DNA from: Schizochytrium sp. TIO01
Lineage: Eukaryota > Sar > Bigyra > Thraustochytrida > Thraustochytriidae
Length of the DNA: 64,000 nt
Direction: 5' to 3'
NCBI GenBank assembly: GCA_004764695.1
Contig: SMSO01000032.1
Location: forward strand, 2,444,501-2,508,500
In this document: positions 22,146-32,984 of the stretch, piece after piece
How positions within the stretch are numbered: position 1 is the first letter of the stretch
Layout: every line of letters starts with the position of its first letter
Notes under the pieces: model-generated
What the model saw: only the letters and a program-made list of their open reading frames with translations
What the model was told of the DNA's origin: nothing
The model's database searches: none
Made by a program: the position numbers and the translations under genes

Positions 22146-23025
22146 ACAAACTAAGTGAGCAGAACAACCGACAAACAAACAATCAATCAAACAATCAAAC
22201 TAACTGTCTGACTGATCCTCCGTCGATCAATTCACTCCTCGCCCGGTCGCTCTCCTGGGCTGCTGGCGGCGGCCTCCCCTGGGCTCTCAGGCTCGCCTGC
22301 GAACATTGTGGTGGAGGAGGGATGGCTGGTTTCGTGTTGATTGCTTTGGGCCTGTGCATTGATTGATTGATCGATCGATCCATCGATTATCCTTCCTTCC
22401 TGCCCGACGTATTTTATTTTAACTCGCGTGCGTATTTTATTCACTGGAGGCCCTCGCGTAGGACAGGTAGGTAGGATGGCCTAGCGAACGCGTCTCGACG
22501 GCGCGTATTTTATTGCATCGTTCGCAAGTTCGCTGTTTTCTTGTTTGTTTGTTTTGGTGTTTCTTCCTCTCTTTCCATGATATATCCTCGTAAACAGTAC
22601 ACGAAAAGCGCACTTCTTTATACATACAAACACATAAATACATACATTATGTACATACATTACATTACATACAGAACTAAACCAAAGGGATCATCAAACG
22701 AACGAACAAATACTGTTTGTCTTAAAATCGATTCATCGACTTAAAGACAAAACAGAGAACATGTTCATCTTTTGGGGCTTCGAAAGAGAACGAGGAGAAC
22801 AAAGAGAACGGCTTGCCCAGCCTTCCTTCTTCAGGGCCCCGATCTCGAGCCCGCTCCTCCTCCTCCTCATCATCATCACCACCACCATACTCTCCCCTGA
22901 GCCAGCCAGCGAGCGAGCGAGCGTGCGTGACTGGCTGGCTGGCTGGCTGGCTGGCCCAGCCTCCCGTCCCTTGCCACGCGCAGACGCATTGAGACATACA
23001 TCGATCGTGCTGCCAATTCGCGTTG

Positions 23026-23029
<4 letters not shown>

Positions 23030-23111
<82 letters not shown>

Positions 23112-23180
23112 TTTTTTTCTTTCTTTCTTTTTCTTTCTTTCTCTCCTCTCTCTTTCTTTCTTTCTTTCTCTCTCTCTTTC
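23030..23180. repeat. (TTTC)n microsatellite, interrupted
   Basis: About 30 TTTC units on the plus strand, with a T8 run and CTC interruptions towards the 3' end. The tract has complete pyrimidine/purine strand asymmetry. Confidence 0.95.
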
Positions 23181-23566
23181 CCGCACGCTCCTCCTCCACT
23201 CCTACCTTTGCCGCTACCTGGCCCTTAGCGCTTCCACAACGAGGCCTTCTTTGAGTTTTCCTCACTTATCGCCTCCTATTGCTCCCAATAAGACCCGCGC
23301 GTTGCTTTGAGGGCCGCCAGTAGGGGCTCCTTCTGGCCTGCTAGCAGAGCCTTAGAGGTCAGCTAAGACTGGGTGGACTTGGGGAGATAATGTGGCGGTC
23401 TGCTTGGCAAGGAGAGGATTGCGCAACCCATTTTAGCGCAACGCATAATCCCGCGGGGGCGTTCCGATGCCGTGTTCTGTTGTCAGGGTGAGGAAAGGGA
23501 ACAGGGCGGTAGGCGTGCATAAGGAGAACCGTAGCAGGAGGCACCCACTCATATAAAGAAAGAAGC

Positions 23567-23597
23567 AATGAATGAATGAATGAATGAATGAATGACA

Positions 23598-23657
<60 letters not shown>

Positions 23658-23692
23658 GAGAAAGAAAGAGAGAAAGAAAGAAAGAACTGTGG
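23567..23692. repeat. (AATG)n-(AAAG)n compound microsatellite
   Basis: Seven AATG units pass through a short spacer into about 23 AAAG units with two GAGA interruptions. Confidence 0.95.
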
Positions 23693-26600
23693 ACTAAACA
23701 TAACATGAGAGAAAGAAAAGAGGGAAAAGTGCGAGGGAGCGAGAGCACGCGGCGACAAGATCCCACGCAGAACTCGCGCAAGAAAGAAACCAAGAAAGCC
23801 CAAGCCGTTCATCCATTGATTAATTGATCCATTGATTCATTCTTCGATTCATCTATTCACGCGTTCACTCGCTCGCAAGCACATCCACCCTCCAACACCC
23901 GAGGACGCGAGCGGAGGGATACGAAAACAAACAAAATGGGCAACGAACCAAGGCCTCCTTCGCAGTTTGTTTTCTCGTAGCAGTTTTTATGTGTTCTTTT
24001 GTTCTTGTCGTTGTTCCTTCAAGTTACCATTTCATTTGTGATGATAATATTCTTCGACATCATTGAGAAAGGAAGCACTGTGACTGACCTAAATATATTT
24101 AGTCAGTTAGTACTACTTAGAACAAAGGCATTGATTGCTGTTTTTAAGGGAATCTCGGCACAGCACCAAGGCCAAGGAAGGCGGCAGGCGCAGGAGTTCT
24201 GGGATCGTTGAGGACCTGGGATCCAAGAACAGCCGCACAAGCGCGATGGAGTGAAGCTCGATGAGAGACGCTTGAGCATCAGAGGAGTGTCGCGTCGAGG
24301 GGATGAGTGGGTGGCTGACAGGAGAGGATGAAAAAGGCCTTTGAGATCACAGAATAGGACCGACTGGCGGCACCTACCTCCTGCTGGGGTTCGTTCGTAA
24401 GTTCGGAAAAAAGATCTGACTGACAACAATGGACTAGGTCAGTAGCAGCTCGAGTTCGTTGGCAACCGAGGAACTTGTAAAAGGCCGAAAGGACATGGAG
24501 GCTAGATAGATGGATAAGTTTTGAGCTGTGCTTCCTTCGAGGCTGTAGCCAAGATCTGGGCAGCGCTGGTGGCTGGCTACCTCTGCCTTCCTGCCTATCT
24601 GCTGTCCAGCAGGGAACTAATCGCACACAGTCCATAGCCAAAGGTGATGCACAGCACAGATGGCGAGTTCTCCTGCAGACTGAACTCCCATGCTTGGTTC
24701 GGCTTGACCCGAATCGCGTCATAGCCTTGTTGCGTTGATGCTGTTCGTATTGGCGGATGGCATACATTTACAGCGCACGCAGAAGTAAGAAGGACGATGG
24801 TGGATCATTGATTTCACATTCATCGAATCTGAAACGTGTGAGCGACCTTCTATTCGTAAGAACCCACCTACGTAGGCACTTTGTCACGAGGTAGAAATAT
24901 CAGTAGCAACGCAAGTGGAAAGCTCAAAGTCTCAACCAAACTTATATAGCTAGCTTGGTGGAAATGGCAGACACAGTCTGCACGTTAAGATGCAGTGAAC
25001 CGAGGCAACTGAGGCTATGATGTCTCAGGATCTAATAGGGCGCTTCTGAATTGCTTGAGGCCGAATCTTATTTAATTCATAACATTCAACGACCGCGCTT
25101 GACGTCGCCAGAAGAAGGGTATGCTTGCTAGCATGGCTTCGCATCATTGCTTGAAATTGCAAAAAAAGGATCCTTAAATGGTACTTAATGACACCTTAGC
25201 AAACCAAGTTCAAATGAGTGCAAAAGACATACCTCAAAATATAGTTTCAAGAAACTTCTTGCAGAAGGTCCCGCTCCTGCTAGTGATTGTTCTGATGGCT
25301 GAAACCCTTCAAGCATGTACTTTTCCAGAAAAGCTTCGCAGACTTTGTCTACTATATGGAAGAATGCGAACCAACTCAACATTTTATCAGCTGATCCTAA
25401 TTTTATTTTACGAGTTATATAGTCTCTCTTTTTTTTTTTTCTGTGTTGTAGCGACCGAGGATAATGAAGTTGTTTAGATTTCTGTTCTAATTTTGTTTCA
25501 ATCTGCTTTGGAAACGTGTAGCATAGCTATCGATCTTCCCGTATGTTGAAGCTGTGCATATGGTTTCAAAAGCAGGCAAACAATCGAAAACTAGATCCCA
25601 CTGGCTCATGAAAAGAATCGCATTTGACCAAGTTAATCATTGTGAATGGCCAGGCCTTGGATAAGAGGATTCGAATGTCTGCTTCTCTGACTGACAATAA
25701 TAATATTGATAGCACGAATGATGGAGTGCCTATCTTCGCATAGCACGCGCAACAATGCTTGCATTGCCGAGTCAGACTCTTTCTGTGTCTTTTACTTCTT
25801 GTTATTGTAAGGTCTCGCCCGCTTGCTTGGTGCTGGTGTACAACGAGGCGAAACCCGCCAGTTTATCGGAACGACAGAGGCTGAGGGAATGCTCGACATA
25901 AATCTTCGAAGCCCCGTTTCCGGTGAGAATGAACCACTCCCTGGCTCAAGCAAGGCTTTATTTATGTTGGCTAATTCTGAACTATTGTAATCTGCAAGCT
26001 TCTTCAGAATGAAGAAATCAAAAGTCTTCTGCAGCACCCGAACAATGTCAGCTGCGTTGAGTAGGCAAGTAGTCATCTATCCGTAAGTTATCATGTGCTT
26101 GCTTCATACTTTATTATGGATATTTTTACTTATAAAAATGAGTAACTCGACTCCACTCTACTCAGTAGCTGAAGTCGTAATTGAGGCACGCTCAATCAAT
26201 CTAGCACACTGGAGAACGAACAGCATTGGATCCGCCATGCCTCACGACCATTCCTCGCTTGGTCCGAGCCTGAGAACCTGGCCATCGGGTGGCCTGCAGC
26301 ATTTGCAGGACTCCCAGACGGTGCTTGCATGCGTGCATTAGAAAGCCAAGGGTCTTGCGGAATCGAAAATAATAATGCAATCTGCAGAGGTACTGGTAGC
26401 TACACTACTGGTCACGTGCTATTTTCTCATATAATCTAGTACGGGTCATGTAGAATCTGACTGGCTCAGGCCAACCCAGTGGAATATCAAGCGCTATTGT
26501 GAGCCATAGCCTTGGAGGCGACACCGGGTGGCGCGTTGCGAGGCACAAAACCCGCACTTGTAATGGCTCTTCGGAGGAATACCACGGTTTTGTCGATTCG

Positions 26601-26929
26601 TTCAAGTTGACGCTCAGAAGGCCGTGTTATAAGTTTAAGAAGAAATAGGACTAGGAATCTCCATGAAAGTGCCTGCCTCCATCACAAACAAAAAAACAAA
26701 AAAACCTCAAGCGAGCAATCAAACGAGCGAGCAAGCAAGCAAAGCGACCTGGCAAGTTATGATCTCCATTCGTAAATATAAACTGGATTCTATTTTTAAC
26801 CCTACAGCTTTTAATTCGTTGGATACTATGGCTAGTTTTAATACTCCGTTTTCTAAAAATACAGTCGTAGAAAAAATTTATATTAAATTTGTTCTGTTGG
26901 CGAATGCCATGAAAACGGCCCTTAGTAAT

Positions 26930-26971
26930 AGTTGTGTCTTGACCGCATGCAGTTGTGTCTTGACCGCATGC
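26930..26971. repeat. Perfect 21-bp tandem duplication
   Basis: Two identical 21-base units (26930-26950 and 26951-26971), each containing TTGACCGCATGC, with no divergence. They lie in a region without a recognised gene. Confidence 0.9.
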
Positions 26972-29087
26972 ATGGGGAAGAGCGGACATTATCCTGGCCC
27001 TGTGGTCGAGTAACTAGCTGCAAAATTTGCAATGAAAATATTAGATTTCATTGCGCTTTCTAGTGAGGCTCGATTCACAGCGCAACGCGGCTTGAGTTGA
27101 ATGAAATGTAGGGTGGTTATCATAGGTATATGAGCAATCGGAAATTAGCCTCGATTCCATGATTTTGGAAGAGGCAATGAGAGGAAGGAATGCACTCGTG
27201 ACCAGGTCAGTCTGAGCCACAACCCTTGCTTGAAAAGCAATTAATACAGGGCAAGTAAAAGAACTGCAACTGCACTGGGATGGTGAGTTTTATGCATGAT
27301 GGTGGTGCTTCAAAACGGCGCGTATGTTGCTAGATTTGTTGTCCAATTTGAAATTCATGTATATAACATAAATTAAAAAAAACATTAAAGAAAGAGTCCT
27401 AGGGCAACGCCAAGAGAATAAGATTCACGTTGCGAATCCATCCACAAGAGTAACGCCTGTTTCAATTTAAGCTTTTTGAGTTCACAATACGCAACTACAG
27501 TACGAATTAAAAATCTTCCTCGTCCATGCTTCTCCCGACGAGAATGATCGAATAATAAAATGTGAATATAAAGTATTAGTTAAGTAAAGAGCATCCAGCT
27601 GTTTGCGTAAATCTAGTCCAGAACGAGCGAACGTTTTTTGGGGGGTTCAATACCAGGACGTCGAATTATCTCATCATCATTTGTCAAATACACAGCTCGA
27701 TTTGTCCGACTAGAAGATCCTGCTGCCTATATCAGAGCGATATAACCTTTGGCAGGTCACTTGCAACAGTAAAACTATGTAAAGCCTGGCTAGGCTAGGC
27801 CGAGCAATTATTCAATTTTCTTTCATCGTTAGATGCTACGAAATGGCTAAACTAGCTTTCCTGAACAAGGCTAACTTAATAGGGACAGGTCAAACTTTCC
27901 TCAAACTGTTCTTTAACAGTTGCCGAGTTGTGGATCAGTGCTTCTGTATTCGGATAGACATTTACCTCTTACCGCAATGAGGAATTTGACGGAACTTTCT
28001 TCGATCTCTTTGATCACGATACCTTTAGTTTGGCAAATGCGACGTCTTTCGTTTGATAACGACTTGTTATCTCCTCATAAACTGAGGTGCAAGGGTAGTT
28101 CTCCACGTGACAATCAAAACGGAACGATTCCATTCGCACATGCTTGACGCTAACACATCGATTGTATGCAATCAGACCTATTTTGGCATGGGGGGTTGCA
28201 TTTAGAAAAAAGGGGCGTCATAGGTTACCTCAACATTGTCTTTGTCCGCTCTGAATCGTGCCTCTCCAAGCTGGAGGCTAAATTCAAGTTTAGGAGAATA
28301 AATTTAAATCAAGGTTAGTTGATACATCCTCGAAGCCCGCATCAAAGATAAAATGATGACAGAGCCACTTTGTGACGAGTTAAATCTTCAATTTCTTACC
28401 TATTATACTATTTCGGTAGCCTCGATTACATCGTAGGTAGTGTTTGCTTGTTCCGTCGGGGAAAAAAACAGTCAAACGCAAGAGATAGTTAAAAGAAGTA
28501 CCACTGTGTCGTTTTCAGCTCTTGGTTAAGGAGCGATGTGCTTCAATAGAATAGTATCTTGATTCCTTTCAAGAGTTCAAGCCAGACAAGGTTATTCGAG
28601 GTAGTGTTAATTGATACCTCAAAATCAAATGGGCATGTGCGTAGCAACGTCAGATATGCTTGCTTGCTTGAGCAAATCGAAATCGAGTATCGAATAGCGG
28701 TAACCCAAAAAATATTAGTAGTTACGAAAAGAAGAGGTGCGATTCATTTTGTTCAGGCGTCCACCTCAAATCGACAATGAGAATAGAGAGGAGAAAGAAG
28801 GACAGGGAAATTGATAGAACGGTGTGCAAATTTGCCTTGCCGCGAAGCACGATTCCGTCGAATTTAACATTGACCGTCAGTGAGGTGGTTTACAATCAAT
28901 GCAGTTCCAAAGGGGCAAGATCTTGTCATCTTTGGTAACATCAAGAATGAAGTGAAGGTCAAATCTTATGCAGTAAACCATTTGTGATCACTACAATGTC
29001 AAGTCTTGTCAATCGAGAACAGCGATCGAAGATAGGCACAACAAGGTGTATCAGGTCCGAGGCATGTCTGCAGTACACAAATCGTGT

Positions 29088-30006
29088 TTACTCCTTGCAA
29101 TCAGCGAAGACCTGAGAGAAGGTCTTGAGGTCCGGGTTGGCCTTGAGCACCTCCTCGTCGACGTCATCGAGCTCAAGGAGGGACTCGATGGCCTCGTAGT
29201 CACCAATGTAGGTGGTCTCATCAGCCTGGTCAGTGATGAAAATCTGGGGGTAGTTGCCCTTGATACCGCTGATGCCGGTGAGCTCCTCGCGGACGGCCTT
29301 CTCGTCAACAGCGTCAACCTCCTTGTAACGGATGTGCTTGGTCTGCATCCAGGTGATTACGCGCCTAAAATACAATTACAGTAGCAGCACAGAATTTGAA
29401 GTGATGTCCACAGAAGAATAAATATGAGAGGTCATTTACCGTGTGTGTTGAACGTTTAAATGTTAGTTTTCCATTTTCTCAACAAAAAAAAAAAGCAGAG
29501 TATATTTGAATACCGTTTGCAAAAGTGGCTACAGAAGGAAATCTTGAGGGTTCCAAGGGTCCACTCTAGCGCAGTCATTTCCCTTTTGATATGATTATCA
29601 AACCCGGCAAAGATTTCAGAGGCCTGGCCAGACAATCAACGCGCCGTTGAAGTAATAGGATAGTTTTCGCTATTTCTGTTGGGTGGAAAGAACTTACCTC
29701 TGCGAGTTTTCCGACTCAATGGTCGGGGCTGTATGAAGCAAGATTCAATAAGTCTCTCTTCTGAGTTAGTGACTGAGATTATCTCTGGATACCATCTTTT
29801 AGCCTTAGCTGGTACAGCATTGTGGAGACGAGCAAAGCAAGGAGGACGCGAATGAGGAGATGATTGTAAGTGACTTGAGAGAAAGAGCGTCTTTCACTCT
29901 TTCAACCATTCTCTCAACTCCGCTCAGATCTTGAGCGGTGGCAACCTGAGTGCTGTAGCCAAAACTTACGCGACGGGGTCACGAGAATGAGAACGATGTG
30001 GGACAT
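29088..30006 (-). CDS. SH3BGRL-like thioredoxin-fold protein (three exons)
   Basis: Exons are 30006-29970, 29728-29698 (31 nt) and 29364-29088. The introns are 29969-29729 and 29697-29365. Both begin GTAAGT and end in CAG or TAG. The coding length is 345 nt, giving 114 residues. The N-terminus M-S-H-I-V-L-I-L-V-T-P-S is a typical first beta strand, then a helix leads to HIRYKEVD. A TGISGIKGNYPQIFI segment supplies the thioredoxin-fold Tyr-Pro (cis-Pro position). TTYIGDYEAIESLLE matches the Y-x-G-D-Y/F-x-x-x-x-x-x-x-E end of SH3BGRL/glutaredoxin-like proteins. No CxxC or CxxS is present, so it is probably not a redox enzyme, as for SH3BGRL itself; in this family the fold acts in protein binding. 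The acidic C-terminal tail is extended. High GC at third codon positions in exon 3 suggests good expression. Confidence 0.82.
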
Positions 30007-31859
30007 GGTGCTTGTATGCAGACGGTAGTGAGGGTTGACGGCAAAGTCTTCACGGCGGATACGGGTCTGCTGCTCTGCGCACTACTATTCCTTCTCTTCA
30101 ATTCCTTTGTATCTATCTATCTATCTGTACGTCTATCTATCATAACAATACAATTTTCAATCTTCTACTTACTTCGACTACATAGTAGCTACTGCTACTG
30201 GCAATTCTACGAAGTGCTTGAGTGTGTGCAAACTCCTTCTCCCTACGGAGTGCCTCCTAATGAATACAATAGGACTCACCATGGGGCCACAGCACCGACC
30301 CCCATGCCTACGGGTTTACAGTAGCTGTGGGATACTAAGGCGCGCACTCTTTATTTCTTTCTTTCTGTACCATCGCAGGCATCCAAAAAACCTAGACTTT
30401 AAGCATTCCGGGCTGGTGCGTGGCGTGCTCCAATGCCAGCGCCATCGCAGAGCCGGCGAGACTTCAGAGCAACATGAAGGAACCCACGCTCGCTTGATCG
30501 TATTGAGAGCTTCTCAAGAGCCTACAAGCGGCCTCAGTCGAGCGAGGGATTCCTCTCCGCTAGTCTTGCAAAGCTGATCTGTAAGCACGTAGCACGCGGT
30601 GTACTAAAGTTTTGGGTAGACAGGTGATAGGTCCCCGGCGTGCACCCTGCTCCATTGTCAGTGGTCTTGTGTAATTCGACACGAAGGAACTTGGAGCTAC
30701 TAATGCTGCATGCATCGCACGTGAGGTTGCAAGTACTTGAAGCTTAAGGAGTGCAGGTGCGATCTAGCAAAAGGCATCTTGTGCAGATTCTGATGGGGAA
30801 CTTGACACACACACACACTATGAACTCGTAACTAGCACCCGGCGAAGTATAGCGTGAATGTTCGTCGTTTGTGAGCTATAACATAAGTACTCTCATACGA
30901 TGATAACGAGTAGGAGGGATGTGGCGCTGGAAATCTTGCCTGGCGCCTTCTCTGGGTGAAACTTTCAATGCCAGAGATGTATACGTAGAAAAATGCTGGG
31001 TTGGCCTTGGCGCATGGCTTGGAACTTGCTTAACATGGAGTTGTTTCGTAAGACCAAAACGACACACAAGTGTCTACTCAAAAGCTTGGCGTTTGATGTA
31101 GTAGTAAGGTATGCGCTTCTGCTAAATAAAGAACACTTAGTGTTTGTTCGTTGATAAAAATGAAATGAAATATCATCTATTGGAATTGGAGCTTTCTATC
31201 TTACTTGTACACAATGTATGCCAAAAACGATACACCTAACATCCCACAGAAAGGTTCTCCGAGTCAGTAACTGTATAGTAGGAGGGGTACTAGGCACTAC
31301 CTAACTATGAGTACAGTTCTGTCTCATGTTGGTGACTCAAGAGACAAGTTTGTCAAAGTACAACCTACTCATAAAAGTGTTGCAAAGATGATTAATAGTA
31401 CTGGGAATAAGTAATTAATGCAAAACCAAGGTCGTGTCTATCACATTCGCATCAGTTTTGAAGAAGCTAGGTGAACTCGTAGAAGGAGTTCTAATATTTT
31501 CAACATTACGATGTAGGTACTGTTGAACTTAACAAAGGCTAGTACTGCATCACGTTTATTGGGGCTTTTGCACAAGGATTTACATCGGAAAACAAAGAGA
31601 ACTAATAGCTGTGCATAAAGTTGGTTGCAATTAATTAGGGTGAAAAAATCTACTCAGAGAAATAAACTTGAAAAAGCAAAGAGCTTGTTGCTTGCGAAAC
31701 CAGTCACCGCCTCGGCAACAGGAACCCTAGTCCAGTTGATTTACAAGCGGATTATCCCACAAAGGGAGCTCCTGGAGTAGTAGTCAGCCAACTCGATAGT
31801 CGCCCAACCACATTCGCATCTCTTTTATGAATGTAACAGATTACAAAGGCTACTCCGGC
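30007..31859. other. Intergenic region, no gene seen
   Basis: About 1.9 kb between the SH3BGRL-like gene and the 3' end of the DUF395 gene, both on the minus strand. It contains a short TCTA/CTAT run near 30110-30140 and a CA run at about 30807-30818. No frame has a recognisable domain. Confidence 0.5.
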
Positions 31860-32984
31860 TTAAAAGGGAAGCTCGACAAAGTTGCCCATGGCTGCCGCAA
31901 GGCCCATGCCACCCATGAACATACCCACGACACTGACGACAGCTCCAATAGAGAGCTGAGCCATGCCACTGAGGCCATGTCCAGAAGTGCATCCGTTTCC
32001 AAGACGAGCTCCAAACAGCAAAAGGTATCCACCAACAAAGGCCTTGAGGTGAGACTCAGCACCAACAGCAAATGCGGGGGCAAGAGCGGGGTAGTTACCA
32101 AGGTACTGGGAAAGAGCCGCTCCAATGATAATGCCTCCGGAAACGAGAACCTGATACACGGGCTTACGCTCCTGGGCAAACTTGTAAAGGTAGGGTGAGT
32201 TGACTTGGATGTTCTTGTCAAAGATACCTGCGATCTTGGAGGAAATAAGGACCCAACCGGAGGACTGGCCAAGAGCAGTGCCGGTTCCGAGCTGCACGGG
32301 GATCTGGAGAAGTCCAATCAACACACCAGCGAGCAGAGGGTCCCAGGAAGCAGCCTCGAGAGTGGGGGCAGATGAGGAGAGCACGGACGGTTCAATGGGG
32401 TTTGCGAGGATCAGGTTCTGCGCATTCTCCCAGGGAAAGAAGTTGTCGATGGATGCAATGACACCCGCGGCAATACCAATAAAGAGGATGGAGGCGACAG
32501 CGTAGGGCATGAAGGAGGGGACCATGTCGGAGCTTTCAGTAGTCTTGCGCTTGTGGAATTCAGGGTTGCGGCGCCACAACTTCTCAAGGTAGCCGAAAGT
32601 AATGGTGCCGAGGATGCCGCCAGCGAGAACACTTGAGGTGAAGGGCATGCCAGCGCCAATTTGGGCCCATACAGTGCCAGGGCAAGATCCAGAGAGGTAC
32701 ATACCAGCGCCGAGGAGAATGCCACCAACAAAGTTGGCGCCAAAGCCGTTAAGGAGACCAAGTCCGAGAGCAACTCCGGTCTCGGGCTTGCGCTTCTTAA
32801 TACCAAGCAAGTGGAGAGCAAGCACTACAGCAGCAGATGTTCCACTAGCAGCAAGGAACATGCGCATCATTGTGAAATCGCGCATTTCCATCTGGCCAGA
32901 GATGACCTTGGGAGCATCGGTATGAGCCTTGTCAAGGGCAAAGCCGAAGAGGGCGCCCACGCCCACTGCAACAAGGTTCTCCAT
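31860..32984 (-). CDS. YeeE/YedE (DUF395, sulfur transport) family membrane protein
   Basis: 374 residues from ATG 32984; the frame extends upstream but contains no other ATG. The family includes bacterial TsuA/YeeE thiosulfate importers and YedE-type sulfur or selenium carriers. Seen: about nine to ten hydrophobic segments rich in Gly/Ala; a first-half motif G-A-G-M-Y-L-S-G-S-C-P-G-T with C101; and the second-half signature GARLGNGCTSGHGLSG (325-340) with C332 and H336. Each half of a TsuA-like fold carries an equivalent Gly-x-Gly-Cys loop that guides thiosulfate through S-H contacts, and both loops are kept here. The central hydrophilic loops (residues 137-156 and around 255-275) are lysine/arginine-rich and longer than in bacterial relatives. 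Inferred role: movement of thiosulfate or a related sulfur compound across the plasma or an organelle membrane. No clear targeting peptide; residues 1-20 are hydrophobic. Codon use is C-rich. Confidence 0.88.
   Translation of the reverse strand: MENLVAVGVGALFGFALDKAHTDAPKVISGQMEMRDFTMMRMFLAASGTSAAVVLALHLLGIKKRKPETGVALGLGLLNGFGANFVGGILLGAGMYLSGSCPGTVWAQIGAGMPFTSSVLAGGILGTITFGYLEKLWRRNPEFHKRKTTESSDMVPSFMPYAVASILFIGIAAGVIASIDNFFPWENAQNLILANPIEPSVLSSSAPTLEAASWDPLLAGVLIGLLQIPVQLGTGTALGQSSGWVLISSKIAGIFDKNIQVNSPYLYKFAQERKPVYQVLVSGGIIIGAALSQYLGNYPALAPAFAVGAESHLKAFVGGYLLLFGARLGNGCTSGHGLSGMAQLSIGAVVSVVGMFMGGMGLAAAMGNFVELPF

Larger units (their letters stand above)
22146..29087. other. 6.9-kb gene-poor, repeat-rich region
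   Basis: No recognisable gene. It holds (GGCT)n at 22931-22955, a long TTTC array at 23030-23180, AATG plus AAAG arrays at 23567-23692, and a perfect 21-bp tandem duplication at 26930-26971. Short frames around 24.3-24.8, 25.2, 25.8-26.1 and 26.7-27.0 kb show no domain, no codon preference and no conserved-looking motif. From 27 kb onward the DNA is AT-leaning without repeats. An intron-rich gene with very short exons cannot be excluded. Confidence 0.45.

Noticed and set aside
22055-23830. Lys/Glu/Arg-rich and Phe/Leu/Ser-rich frames on both strands
   Set aside because: Produced by AAAG/CTTT and AATG microsatellites; no non-repeat coding segment attached.
24279-24767. 162-codon minus-strand frame
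   Set aside because: Cys/Arg/Ser-rich composition with no conserved motif and competing frames; looks like chance.
29365-29375. Start of the SH3BGRL-like protein at M-Y-F-R-R
   Set aside because: That codon is TTG within a TTTTAG intron end; the spliced exons give a better start with a conserved beta strand.
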